Of a stretch of DNA of 58,432 bases, positions 8,263 through 17,435 are shown piece after piece (position 1 is the first letter of the stretch; the number at the start of each line of letters is the position of its first letter). The notes beneath the pieces are model-generated. The model did not search any database and was not told the DNA's origin. It saw only the letters and a program-made list of their open reading frames with translations. This DNA comes from Mariniblastus sp. (GTDB lineage Bacteria; Planctomycetota; Planctomycetia; Pirellulales; Pirellulaceae). The position numbers and the translations under genes were made by a program. The stretch spans positions 1 to 58,432 of the forward strand of contig JAKVBG010000026.1 of NCBI GenBank assembly GCA_022447605.1, read 5' to 3'.

Positions 8263-9978
8263 GTGAATGAGAACCAAGTGGATAATGAAACAGCCAGGCG
8301 ACGCGGTCGATTCCCGCTGAAGCTGGTGCTGTGGACTCTGTTTGTCGCCGCCCTGCTCTGTTTCCTGAATGCTCGATTTGAGTGGTTGAATGATCGGTTC
8401 AACCTGGACATGGGTGTTGTCCGCATCGGCTCTTTCGTATTGTGTGGTTTGACCTTTGTCCTGTGGTGGGTCTGGTTGACGTTTCTAAGTGGTGGTTCCC
8501 GTCGTCTTCGGCTGCTGCTGGGGGGCGCGGTGATTCTGCTGGTCGGACTGTTCTTTCTTTTCAACAAACGGGTCCTGGATGGCGATATGGGGTTTGTCCG
8601 TTTTGAACCGAGGCTGTGGAGCCTTGGGGAAAAGCCGATCGAGGTCGAGGCCAATGGTTCGCAGCCCGGGGTCGACCTGGTGACGACCCGTGAGTTTGAT
8701 TTTCCGCAATTTCTGGGTCCTCAGCGGAATGGAGTGATCTCCGGTCGCCAGCTCAAGCATGATTGGGAGGCGAACCCGCCGCGCGAAGTCTGGAAGCACC
8801 CTGTCGGGTTGGGATGGTCGGGGGTCGTTGCTGTCAACCAGCATGCCATCACTCAGGAACAGCGAGGCGCAGATGAGTGCGTGACTTGTTATGACCTGCT
8901 GACCGGTAAACTGTTGTGGATCAACCGGATTGCAACGCGGCACGAGGACACCATGGGTTTGGGGCGCGTTGGGCCACGGGCAACCCTGGCGGTGGATGAA
9001 GGGCGGGTTTATGCCCAGGGGGCGACAGGCTGGTTGCAGTGCCTCGATGGCAAAGACGGGTCGGTAATCTGGAAGGTTTTCCTGCCGGACCTGCTCGGCA
9101 TTGAAATGATTACGGCCAGGAATCTGGAGGGGTTCGAGTACACGTACGAGGATTCACCTTTGGCCTGGGGCAGATCCTCGGCACCGCTCATTTTTCAGGA
9201 CAAGGTGATCGTGGCGGCTGGCGGTCCGACTGGCGGGCCATTCCAAACCTTGATCGCGTTCGACAAGAAGACGGGAAAAAAAATCTGGAGTGGCGGCGAC
9301 AGCATGATTTCGTACGGTTCCCCCTCGGTGGCACAGCTGGCGGGTGGGCCACAAATCGTCGTGATGGCCGAGGCGAAGGGGATGGGGTTTGATCCACAGG
9401 ACGGCAGGACGCTCTGGTGGTATCACCGCTCGGGCTCAACCAACGGCGATGCCAATTGCTCCCAGGTAACCGTGGTATCGGACGACCAGTTGCTGATGAG
9501 TAAAGGGTATGCCAAGGGAGGCGAGCTGGTCCAACTCACCCCTGAGGGAGATTCTTTTAAGGTCGAACGGGTCTGGAAAAACAAGCGGGTTCTGAAGACG
9601 AAGTTCGCCAACCCGGTGATTCTCAGCGGGTTTGCCTATTCCCTTTCCGATGGCTTCCTGGAGTGTACTGAGTTGGCGACCGGCAAGCAGCAGTGGAAGA
9701 AACGTGGCCGGTTCGGGCATGGGCAGTTATTGCTGGTGGGCGATGATCTGCTCGTCCAGTCGGAGCATGGCAGGTTGTACCTGGTGGCGGCCTCGCCCGA
9801 AGGTTACCAGGCTCGCGGGGAGGTAAAGACGATCGACGGTATCTGCTGGAATACATTCTGCCTGGCGGGGGATTACCTGGTGGTCCGGAGCGAGACCGAG
9901 ATGGCCTGTTTTGAATTGGCGTTTGAACCGACGGGTGATGAGCCGTTGGCGGATGCGGAAAGCGGGGATGGGGGCTGA
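8263..9978 (+). CDS. membrane-anchored PQQ-like beta-propeller protein
   Basis: The N-terminus has three predicted membrane segments (near LKLVLWTLFVAALLCFL, IGSFVLCGLTFVLWWVWLTF and LLLGGAVILLVGLFFLF), followed by a large domain outside the membrane. That domain has repeated blades of the PQQ/BamB type, recognisable in CYDLLTGKLLWINR, CLDGKDGSVIWK, AFDKKTGKKIWSGG and CTELATGKQQWKK. Planctomycetes carry many such proteins; most have no known substrate. The opening PQFLGPQRNGVISG is a common start of the family's propeller domain. The frame is open from a TTG at 8185; I prefer GTG 8263 ((M)NENQVDNETARRR), but the start is uncertain. The SDR gene follows by 3 bp, so they are likely co-transcribed. 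Confidence 0.85.
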   Translation: MNENQVDNETARRRGRFPLKLVLWTLFVAALLCFLNARFEWLNDRFNLDMGVVRIGSFVLCGLTFVLWWVWLTFLSGGSRRLRLLLGGAVILLVGLFFLFNKRVLDGDMGFVRFEPRLWSLGEKPIEVEANGSQPGVDLVTTREFDFPQFLGPQRNGVISGRQLKHDWEANPPREVWKHPVGLGWSGVVAVNQHAITQEQRGADECVTCYDLLTGKLLWINRIATRHEDTMGLGRVGPRATLAVDEGRVYAQGATGWLQCLDGKDGSVIWKVFLPDLLGIEMITARNLEGFEYTYEDSPLAWGRSSAPLIFQDKVIVAAGGPTGGPFQTLIAFDKKTGKKIWSGGDSMISYGSPSVAQLAGGPQIVVMAEAKGMGFDPQDGRTLWWYHRSGSTNGDANCSQVTVVSDDQLLMSKGYAKGGELVQLTPEGDSFKVERVWKNKRVLKTKFANPVILSGFAYSLSDGFLECTELATGKQQWKKRGRFGHGQLLLVGDDLLVQSEHGRLYLVAASPEGYQARGEVKTIDGICWNTFCLAGDYLVVRSETEMACFELAFEPTGDEPLADAESGDGG

Positions 9979-9981
9979 GCG

Positions 9982-10761
9982 ATGGATAAACTGTTGGGCA
10001 ACCAGGTTTGCGTGGTGACCGGCGCCTCCAGTGGCATCGGTCGGGCCACCGCTTTGACGCTGGCCGAGCAAGGGGCGAACCTGGTGGTCCACGGTCGAAA
10101 ACCCTCTGAGCGACTGGACAGCCTGTTGCACCAGGTCCGTTCGATCGGGGTCGAGTGCGCGACGCTCTACTGTGACTACAGTGAAAGCCCTGATTTTGAA
10201 CAGTTGGTCGAAGCGGCCTGGCAGCCTTTCGGACGGGTCGATCACTGGATCAACAACGCGGGCGGTGATGTGCTGACGGGTCCCTGGGCGGAACGTTCAT
10301 TCGAGGAGAAACTGGAATACCTCTGGCAGACGGATGTCGTTTCTTCGCTGGTCCTCTCGCGCCGCGTGGGCGCACGGATGCAGCGGGAAGCACCCGTGTC
10401 CATGAAAAACGGGTTCTCCCTTGTCAATCTGGGTTGGGATCAGGCGGAGCAGGGAATGGCTGGCGAGTCAGGTGAGCTGTTTTCTACGACCAAGGGAGCG
10501 ATCATGTCGATGACGCGAAGCCTGGCCCAGTCGTTGGCGCCCCAGGTTCGTGTCAACTGTCTGGCGCCCGGTTGGATTCAGACCGAATGGGGGCGCGGGA
10601 CCTCGGATTATTGGGACGAGCGTGCCAGGGATGAGTCGTTGATGCAGCGATGGGGCACGCCGGAGGATGTGGCCGCGGCGGCCCTGTTCCTCTGTACCCA
10701 CCCTTTCATCTCCGGTCACGTGTTGCCGGTCAATGGCGGATTCAAGTACGGAAAGGACTGA
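9982..10761 (+). CDS. SDR-fold protein with substituted catalytic residues
   Basis: A classical short-chain dehydrogenase/reductase fold of 259 aa. The cofactor motif TGASSGIG (residues 13-20) and the NNAG motif (91-94) are intact, so NAD(P) binding is expected. The active site is not standard. The YxxxK motif reads FSTTK (F167-K171), with Phe for the catalytic Tyr, and the usual Ser after the NxSS strand is replaced in LVNLGWDQ. C-terminal RVNCLAPGWIQTEW is typical. It follows the PQQ-like gene by 3 bp and precedes an esterase by 6 bp, probably in one operon. It may be a binding or regulatory protein or use unusual chemistry; the substrate is unknown. Confidence 0.85.
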   Translation: MDKLLGNQVCVVTGASSGIGRATALTLAEQGANLVVHGRKPSERLDSLLHQVRSIGVECATLYCDYSESPDFEQLVEAAWQPFGRVDHWINNAGGDVLTGPWAERSFEEKLEYLWQTDVVSSLVLSRRVGARMQREAPVSMKNGFSLVNLGWDQAEQGMAGESGELFSTTKGAIMSMTRSLAQSLAPQVRVNCLAPGWIQTEWGRGTSDYWDERARDESLMQRWGTPEDVAAAALFLCTHPFISGHVLPVNGGFKYGKD

Positions 10762-10767
10762 GACAAG

Positions 10768-11511
10768 TTGATTGCGAATTTCGAAAAAGCGAAGTACGGC
10801 GAACTCGATACGCTGGTCGCTTCCCATCGCGAGGCGGGGGATCACGTGGCCGGGGCGGTGGTCCTCTGTCATGGCTTCGGGGCGCCCGGCACCGATTTGG
10901 CGCCGATTGCCGATGAGTGGTTCGGGTCCTACCCTGAATTGAAGCCTGTTCGTTTTCTGTTCCCGGCGGCCCCGTTGGAACTCGACCCGGTCTATGATGC
11001 GCGAGCCTGGTGGGAGATCGACATCGAGCGGGTGCAAAAGCTGATGGAGACAGGGGAATTCCGTGAATTGCGGAACAGCCAGCCACCCCGCCTGGCCGAA
11101 TGCCGACTGATGGTGCAACAGTTGGTAGAGCAGGCTTGCGATCAGTGGAAACTCTTACCCGGGCAGGTGGTCGTAGGCGGGTTCTCCCAAGGTGCGATGC
11201 TCACCACCGATCTCGTGTTGAACGCACCGACGACCCTGGGAGGCTTGATCTGTTGGTCCGGTTCCCTGATTAACGAGGCTCAATGGAGATCGCAGGCCGC
11301 GGCCAATCAGCAGACGGCGGTGGTTCAATCGCACGGTACGATGGACCCGATCCTCCCGTTTGCCGGCGCCGAAGCCTTGCGGGATCTGCTGCTGGAAAAC
11401 GGCTACCCGCTGGAATTTATCCGTTTTACCGGGCAGCACGCGATCCCGCCGGAGGCACTCAAAGCGGCTGTGCAGCTAATTCGATCCGTTTGCTGCCTGG
11501 AAGCGGATTGA
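10768..11511 (+). CDS. alpha/beta hydrolase, carboxylesterase/phospholipase type
   Basis: An alpha/beta hydrolase resembling the small cytoplasmic carboxylesterase group (YpfH/acyl-protein thioesterase-like). The oxyanion-hole motif appears as VVLCHGFGAPG, the nucleophile elbow as GGFSQGAML, the acid as the Asp of HGTMDPILPF, and the catalytic His in FTGQHAIPPE, so the triad is complete. At 247 aa the length is normal. It starts at TTG 10768, just 6 bp after the SDR gene. Its last 53 bp overlap the 3' end of the convergent FliG-like gene. The substrate is not evident. Confidence 0.88.
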   Translation: MIANFEKAKYGELDTLVASHREAGDHVAGAVVLCHGFGAPGTDLAPIADEWFGSYPELKPVRFLFPAAPLELDPVYDARAWWEIDIERVQKLMETGEFRELRNSQPPRLAECRLMVQQLVEQACDQWKLLPGQVVVGGFSQGAMLTTDLVLNAPTTLGGLICWSGSLINEAQWRSQAAANQQTAVVQSHGTMDPILPFAGAEALRDLLLENGYPLEFIRFTGQHAIPPEALKAAVQLIRSVCCLEAD

Positions 11512-12478
11512 GCGAGTCCGATCTCGCTGCATCGGTCAGCCGGATCTGTCCGCGGTCCGAAAGTTGCAGACAGATGGTCACGATCTGATGCCGGGCTTCC
11601 TCGGCGGCCGATTCGGAGACGGGGCCCATGTTGGCCATCTCGTAGTTCAGTAACTCCGCCGGTTTGGCCGCCAGGTTCTGAAGAATTTTCTTCTTCAGTT
11701 CGAGGCCGCCCTGCTTCAGTGCCGGGGCCCAGTTCGATGTATCCACACTCTTCAGGATGACCTTTAAATCCCGGTCGCTGAGGTGCTGCAGGTCGGTAAA
11801 CCCGAATACCGACTGCTTGAGCTGATGGGCCAGGTCGGGGTCCTTGTGGTCGAGATTGGAAAGGATCGAGTCGTACGTTTGCGGGTCGACGCAACTGAGC
11901 AATCGAGTCGCCACATCGACGCCCTTTTTCCGATAGAGGTTCTGATTCAGCAGTTTGGTCAGCCGCTTCTTGAGGATGTCTGCCAGTTGCTTGCCACGTT
12001 TCCGATCGAATTCATCGGTCTGGCACATCCGCCGCAAAATGTTGACCCGTGTCTCCGAGGGCAGTTCGTGGATGATCCCCGACCCGACCTCGACCGGTAA
12101 CAGGGAGAGGACCAGGGCAATGTTCTTGGGGTGTTCGTTCTCCAGCAGTTTGACCTGGAGTTGGGGGGAGATGTCGACCAGGAAATTAAACATGCCGACC
12201 TTCAGGCCGTCGTCTTTGCCGGGTGGCGTCTCTGGCAACTTGGTTGGCTGGTTTTTTCGCTTCGGTGATTTTTTAACCTGCAACGATTCGGTGCCCTTGA
12301 CGAATTCATCGTAGGCTTGTCGCAGCTCCTTGGCGGAAACCATGTCCACCATGCTCATATGGCGGAAAACCACCTCCATCTCAGAGGGTTCCAGGAGCAT
12401 GAAGATTTTGGCAGCCTGTTTCTTGGGCAGGGAATTGAGAAGAATGGCTGCTTGTCGAAGGTTCTGTTTTTGGTTCAT
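11459..12478 (-). CDS. FliG-like protein (flagellar motor switch family)
   Basis: FliG forms the rotor switch ring of the flagellar motor. The N-terminal part LRQAAILLNSLPKKQAAKIF matches the FliG N-domain. The middle domain is seen in EHPKNIALVLSLLPVE followed by LPSETRVNILRRM. The C-terminal domain is visible in FGFTDLQHLSDRDLKVILK, WAPALKQGGLELKKKIL and EARHQIVTICLQL, with charged residues at roughly the positions used for torque. A lysine-rich linker lies near residue 70. No other flagellar gene is in the window; instead it lies downstream of a T2SS locus. It could be a scattered flagellar gene, as is common in planctomycetes, or a repurposed paralogue. CAGGAAA precedes the ATG. Confidence 0.82.
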   Translation of the reverse strand: MNQKQNLRQAAILLNSLPKKQAAKIFMLLEPSEMEVVFRHMSMVDMVSAKELRQAYDEFVKGTESLQVKKSPKRKNQPTKLPETPPGKDDGLKVGMFNFLVDISPQLQVKLLENEHPKNIALVLSLLPVEVGSGIIHELPSETRVNILRRMCQTDEFDRKRGKQLADILKKRLTKLLNQNLYRKKGVDVATRLLSCVDPQTYDSILSNLDHKDPDLAHQLKQSVFGFTDLQHLSDRDLKVILKSVDTSNWAPALKQGGLELKKKILQNLAAKPAELLNYEMANMGPVSESAAEEARHQIVTICLQLSDRGQIRLTDAARSDSLNPLPGSKRIELAAQPL

Positions 12479-12716
12479 TTTCCTGTTCCCCTGGGCATCC
12501 TGGCTCGTGCAGTTCAGACGGATCCAGTTGCGCCGAATTGATAAGTCGGCCTGCCGATACGTCTCGAGCGACGGGACGGTGCGGCAGGCGATCGTTGTCG
12601 ACTATTCAACTCTAGGTCACGTTTGGATCGCACGCCGATCCGTTTTGTAGCGAAAATGCCGGGTTTCTGGAAAAACGGAAATCGCGTGGAAATCCGGGTA
12701 AATAAGCTCTTGTTTT

Positions 12717-13658
12717 TTATTGGAACGATCCCGGTTGCCCGAATATGGGGCGCTGGGACGGGGTCTTGGCAGCCGGTGCCTGGTACTTGGAAGCGGCTGT
12801 TTCATCCGTGTTGGAACCATGGGCTGACCGCGCGTTTCTTGGGCCGGGTAAGTTCCTGGCTTGGAACTGCTGGACAATCGCTTCCAGTTCCTCCGGTTGA
12901 ATGGCCGGCTTGTTCCGAACCGGCGCGGGAAGTTGGGAGAGACGTCTCCCCATCTCCCTGGGGACAGCAATTGTGGTCGTCTTAATGCGGGTGGAAGGAT
13001 TGGTGGTCGTGTTGGGAGTTGCTTCACCTCCTGCCAGCACGACTTGGGAATCTCCAGTTCCATCATACGTGGCTTGTCGCGTGGTGGTCGATGTCTGGCT
13101 CGGGTACGGGAAGATCTCGGTTTTGGCCAGTTGTTCTTTTTGCGGTGCCTTGCCGGGCAGGACCACGAGCGCTTGGTGGCCTCGAATGATCCGGCCATCG
13201 GTCGTCTTGAAAACAGGGAGCAAGCTGATGCTCTTCCGGTTGCCTCCCAATTTTTCCCAGGGGACCCAGACGCCGTAAGACGGACCGAGGCCACCATCGT
13301 CGTAATGGTCTTGGAGCTCTTCCTGTCGAATGATGAATTTCTTGTCGGCCACACTGGTTTTGTTATGGTCTTCGTAGCCGTAAATGGTCAGTTCACCGTC
13401 CGCTTCCACCGTTTCGTCGTCCATGTTGTAAAAGTAGACGCGGCCGCCAAACCCAACCGTTGGCGTGGTGCCGACACCGTGGATCACTGAATCCTTCCAC
13501 ATGATGGCCATCCGCAGGGGGGTCAGTTTCTCTTTCTCAGATTCCGCATTGAATTTTTCGAGCGGATTCCACTGGTTGATAGGTGCGTTGAGTGAACTGC
13601 ATCCCGTCAGGTAAACGGTCGTCGCCAGTAAAATCGACAGTGAAATCAGTCTGGCCAT
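12717..13658 (-). CDS. lipoprotein next to the secretin gene, unknown function
   Basis: The start MARLISLSILLATTVYLTGCSS gives a lipoprotein signal with lipobox LTGC. AAGGA lies a few bases upstream of ATG 13658, which decides this start over more distant in-frame codons. The N-terminal 200 residues form a conserved-looking globular domain (MAIMWKDSVIHGVG, then GGRVYFYNMDDETVEADGE), probably beta-rich. The last 130 residues are low-complexity, rich in Thr, Pro and Gln. It sits 162 bp downstream of the secretin gene on the same strand. By analogy with pilotins it might help the secretin reach the outer membrane, but this is inference from position and lipidation, since no pilotin family is recognised. 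Confidence 0.7.
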   Translation of the reverse strand: MARLISLSILLATTVYLTGCSSLNAPINQWNPLEKFNAESEKEKLTPLRMAIMWKDSVIHGVGTTPTVGFGGRVYFYNMDDETVEADGELTIYGYEDHNKTSVADKKFIIRQEELQDHYDDGGLGPSYGVWVPWEKLGGNRKSISLLPVFKTTDGRIIRGHQALVVLPGKAPQKEQLAKTEIFPYPSQTSTTTRQATYDGTGDSQVVLAGGEATPNTTTNPSTRIKTTTIAVPREMGRRLSQLPAPVRNKPAIQPEELEAIVQQFQARNLPGPRNARSAHGSNTDETAASKYQAPAAKTPSQRPIFGQPGSFQ

Positions 13659-13820
13659 GGGATCTTCCTTGATCATTTCGGGAAAAATGGATTGTATCGA
13701 ACCACCGCGTTTTGAAACGAAGTGTTGCCTTTTAAAATGTAAACCTGGGCAGTGCCAAGTTCCCGCAACATTCCCTGGCTTCACCTAGAATCTTCGATCC
13801 TCGATGGTTCGATAAATGTT

Positions 13821-16800
13821 TCATTGATTTTGGTTGGTTGTTCTGTTCTGACTCGCGGGACCAAAGTAAGTTCCGATCGGTCGAGAGGAATCCCGCCTTG
13901 GTGCTTTGGTTTCCGGGTTGTTTTGCGGCACGTTGGACGGCCTGGCATGGCTGGCCTGGAGCGGTCGAGGCGGTTGGTTGACGTCCTGGGTGATGGACGT
14001 TTCCTTCATCGGTTGCAAAGGTTGGCCACCTGTTTTGGTTTCCTGGATGAACTGGGGATTGTCACCTGTCGGATCGCTGTCAGGGTAGATGATCTGGGTT
14101 CTGCCCGAGACGTGTCCCCGATCGGCGTAGGATAGGTCGCCGTAAATTTCAGCCACGTCGCAATAGCACCAATGCATCCGGTCGACCTCGTCCTGGTTGG
14201 CCATTTCGATGTCTTCGTCACTGTCCACCAGGTAGGGGGTCATCACGATCATCAGTTCTTTTCGGTCGGAGGTGTCTCTTTGGTACTGGAACAAGGGCCC
14301 CACATACGGCAGGTCCATCAGGATCGGAATTCCTGAATCGTCCGCTTCCTTGGTCTCTTGGAGTAGTCCGGAGAAGACCACCGTTTGGCCCGATTTGGCC
14401 ATGATGGCGGTCTGGGCGGTTGTGGTGTCAATCGGTCGCTGTTCAAACGTCGGTTGGCCGTCGACGGACCCGCCGCCCAGGGCGCCGTCTGCCAGGCTTC
14501 CCAGCTTGGAACTGGTGGCGTTGACAAACATTACGATCATGCCATCGGGCGTGACGCGAGGGGTAATCTCCAGAATGACGCCGACGTCCTGGAACTCGAT
14601 GTTGTTGGTGACACTCCCATTGTTGGCGATCGTCTGGCCTGTTTGATAAGGGACCCGGGACCCGACCTGGACTCGGCCTTGCAGGTTTTCCAGGGTCATG
14701 ATGTGGGGTCGACTGAGTACGGTGGCACAGTTCTTGTTCTTCAGAGCCCGGATCAACAGATCGACCGAACGGTTGCCGGCCGATACGGTCAGGCCGCCAC
14801 CGCCGTCGGCGTATTTGGTCATGCCGTAACTGCCCAGCATTTGACTTAGTAAGCCTCTCGTGCGGTCGATCGGAAAGTTACCTGATTTTTGGCCAGGTGT
14901 GTTGCCCAGCCCGTTGTCACCCTGAATGAAATTTTGCCCGATCTCGATACTTTGATCGATGGCGGCACCGGGTGGCGTCCATAAAACTCCATCCTGAAGT
15001 CCGAATTGAACTCCGAATTCCTCCAGGTAACTCAGGTCGACCTGAGCGATCAATACTTTGACCTTGACCATTGGCGGTCGGCGATCAAGAGCGCGGATGA
15101 TCGACTCGACCTGATGGTAATATTCCGGGCGGGCGCTGACGATCAGGCTGTTGCTGATCACTTCAGGTACCAGGATCACGTCCCGTCGTTCGGACAGAAC
15201 GTTGTTGACCAAGGTGTCCGTCTGGCTGCCACGTTCTTCCAGCCAGGCATTGATGGCATCCGAAACATCCAGTACCGGGGCATTGCTCAGTCGGTAGACG
15301 GAAACCCGTCGGTTGGCAATGTCGTCTTCGTCCAGCCGGATCAGCAAGTCCTCGACAACATTCAGATCCCCTTCTGGGCCGGTTGCCACGATCGAATTCG
15401 TCCGAGTGTCCACGCCGAAGCGAAGATTGACCAAGCTGTTTCCATCACCGGCGGACAAAGATTGCAGGGGGAGTGTATTCAGGCTCTGGCTGGTTTGGGC
15501 TCCCCCACCCCCTTGTTGCTGGGTTGCGGAAAACAGCGACTCCAACATGTCCAGCAGAGACTGTGCGTCGCCGTTGACGATGGTGAATACCTTGATCAGT
15601 GTTTCGGCATCAGGCATGCGGTCGAGCTGTTTGATCAACTCCTCGATCAACGGCATCGCCTTGGCCGGGCCGGTGATCACCAGTGAGTTGTCGTTGGCGC
15701 TGGTGGTGATCCGTACGTCAAACATGATGCCGCCGTTGATCTTTTGGCCGTTTCGGTCGATCGTCATCATCTCCAGTGCGGCGGATCGTAACTGCGATCG
15801 ATTGAGCGAGTCCTGTTGCTGCCCCTGGTTCTGCTGGTTCTGTTGCTGTGCCGTCTGGTCGGGGTTGAAGCCGTTCCCCTGATTTTGCAGTTGGCCGTTG
15901 ATGGCGTCCTGCAGGACGATCTGCAGATCCTGGGCCAGCACGTTGCGGATCGGGAAGATCTTGATCAGGTTCTTGGCCCCCGAGTCGTCGACATCCAGAT
16001 CCTTGATCAACTGATCGACCTGTCGCAGCAGCTGCTGGCTCGCTTTGACAATCAGTGTGTTGCTGCGGTAATCGGCGATCGTGTAAACCGGCAGGGTTTC
16101 GGGTGGTTCGACCAAGGCGTTCTGGGTGGCCTGTCCAAAATACTCATCAATTCTTTGCTTGGCATCGACGGCCGAGATGTACCTTAGGCGATACCGTTTG
16201 AAGTCGGGTCCCATGTCCGCATCCGATTCCACGTCCAGTGCCTGGACGATTTCTTTGACCACCTCAATGCTCTTGGCGGTACCGACCACGAACAGGCTGT
16301 TGGGAGTGGCGAACGGGGTGACGGTGGCCGGTCCCAGCTGGTCGGAAAAATTGGCGTCGTAAATTTCCTGGATTGATTCGGCAACCGTTTCGCTCTTCTG
16401 GTTGTTGAGCGGGATCTTCTCAAAACTCGGCTTGGCCGTATCGGTGACCTGGATGATTTCCTTGATCAATTTTTCGACACGAGCGACGTCTTCGTCTTCA
16501 CCGACCAGGACAATCAGGCCAGATTCCGGGATGACCTCGATACGTACCTTGTTGAGGATCCCGATGTCGTCTTCGTCCTGCCGGGCGATTTCGGGCAGTT
16601 GCAGCCGGTCGGTCCCGGGTGGCAGTTGAATTTCCCGTCGGACATCATCCTGTTTCGGAGTTTCGTCCTTTTCCTGTCGCGTTCCCAGGGTGAAAGTGAC
16701 CTGGCGGATCAATTCCGGTTCGGCCATGTTCATATCGACCAGGCGGCAGGCGTGGCCGCCCGCTGCTGTGTGGGAGCGATCGATGTACTCCATCGAGCGA

Positions 16801-17435
16801 TTCCAGCCGGATACATTGCCCGGTGCGCCTTCAAAAGTCAGGGAGCGGGTCATGCGATCGAAGACCATCGTTTGGTGGGGTGACTGCTTGGTCGCCGGCA
16901 GATGGATCCTCAAGGTCCGATCCGCGTCCAGTGCCTGCCCCGAGATTCGTTTGCCCCAAATCCCGATCAGTTTCGCTTCGAATTCTTCATAGGACAAGTT
17001 CTTGACCTGGTAGTTTCGTTGGTTGGATGGTCCGGCCGGTTGAATCGCCAGTGAAGCCAACGACGAGCCGTTAGACGATGTGCGTGTCTGTTCGTCTTCG
17101 CGTTTTCGTGCCGGTTGCCAGGAGGCTGCAGAATGGGCCGGTTGCAAAGCTCTGGTTCCCACCGGGTGAAGCGACGCTTCGGTCTGATTTTGGAGTCGGG
17201 GAGATGAAGGGACCGCGCTGGCCGTGGAGGAGGTAAGGGAGGCGGGGGTTTCAACTCTCTGTTGACCGTTCTGTAACGGTGTGGGATAGGTCGGCCAAGG
17301 ATCCTGGCCCAGCAGCTCGGGTGCGGCAAACTGTAGACAGCACCAGGTGAGAATCGCCAAAAGTGCGGAGTGGGTACCCGAACGGTTCGGTCGGTTCGCG
17401 GGAATCCGTTGAGTAATTGTCTGGTTGAACGCCAT
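13821..17435 (-). CDS. gspD: type II secretion system secretin (GspD), very large
   Basis: Secretins form the outer-membrane pore of type II secretion systems. This protein has a signal peptide (about residues 20-43, ending LLGQDP) and a low-complexity segment. Repeated N-domain modules follow (for example IRNVLAQDLQIVL, KVFTIVNGDAQSLLDML and SVYRLSNAPVLDVSDAI, each ending near a TNSIVATG or NSLIVSA type motif). The C-terminal secretin domain is clear from VGSRVPYQTGQTI, VGVILEITPRVTPDGMI, SGQTVVFSGLLQE and DLPYVGPLF. At 1204 aa it is far longer than usual GspD (about 650-750), owing to an added N-terminal region and a Gln/Asn-rich loop near residues 520-545. GAGGA precedes the ATG. It is separated from gspM by 482 bp. 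Confidence 0.95.
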   Translation of the reverse strand: MAFNQTITQRIPANRPNRSGTHSALLAILTWCCLQFAAPELLGQDPWPTYPTPLQNGQQRVETPASLTSSTASAVPSSPRLQNQTEASLHPVGTRALQPAHSAASWQPARKREDEQTRTSSNGSSLASLAIQPAGPSNQRNYQVKNLSYEEFEAKLIGIWGKRISGQALDADRTLRIHLPATKQSPHQTMVFDRMTRSLTFEGAPGNVSGWNRSMEYIDRSHTAAGGHACRLVDMNMAEPELIRQVTFTLGTRQEKDETPKQDDVRREIQLPPGTDRLQLPEIARQDEDDIGILNKVRIEVIPESGLIVLVGEDEDVARVEKLIKEIIQVTDTAKPSFEKIPLNNQKSETVAESIQEIYDANFSDQLGPATVTPFATPNSLFVVGTAKSIEVVKEIVQALDVESDADMGPDFKRYRLRYISAVDAKQRIDEYFGQATQNALVEPPETLPVYTIADYRSNTLIVKASQQLLRQVDQLIKDLDVDDSGAKNLIKIFPIRNVLAQDLQIVLQDAINGQLQNQGNGFNPDQTAQQQNQQNQGQQQDSLNRSQLRSAALEMMTIDRNGQKINGGIMFDVRITTSANDNSLVITGPAKAMPLIEELIKQLDRMPDAETLIKVFTIVNGDAQSLLDMLESLFSATQQQGGGGAQTSQSLNTLPLQSLSAGDGNSLVNLRFGVDTRTNSIVATGPEGDLNVVEDLLIRLDEDDIANRRVSVYRLSNAPVLDVSDAINAWLEERGSQTDTLVNNVLSERRDVILVPEVISNSLIVSARPEYYHQVESIIRALDRRPPMVKVKVLIAQVDLSYLEEFGVQFGLQDGVLWTPPGAAIDQSIEIGQNFIQGDNGLGNTPGQKSGNFPIDRTRGLLSQMLGSYGMTKYADGGGGLTVSAGNRSVDLLIRALKNKNCATVLSRPHIMTLENLQGRVQVGSRVPYQTGQTIANNGSVTNNIEFQDVGVILEITPRVTPDGMIVMFVNATSSKLGSLADGALGGGSVDGQPTFEQRPIDTTTAQTAIMAKSGQTVVFSGLLQETKEADDSGIPILMDLPYVGPLFQYQRDTSDRKELMIVMTPYLVDSDEDIEMANQDEVDRMHWCYCDVAEIYGDLSYADRGHVSGRTQIIYPDSDPTGDNPQFIQETKTGGQPLQPMKETSITQDVNQPPRPLQASHARPSNVPQNNPETKAPRRDSSRPIGTYFGPASQNRTTNQNQ

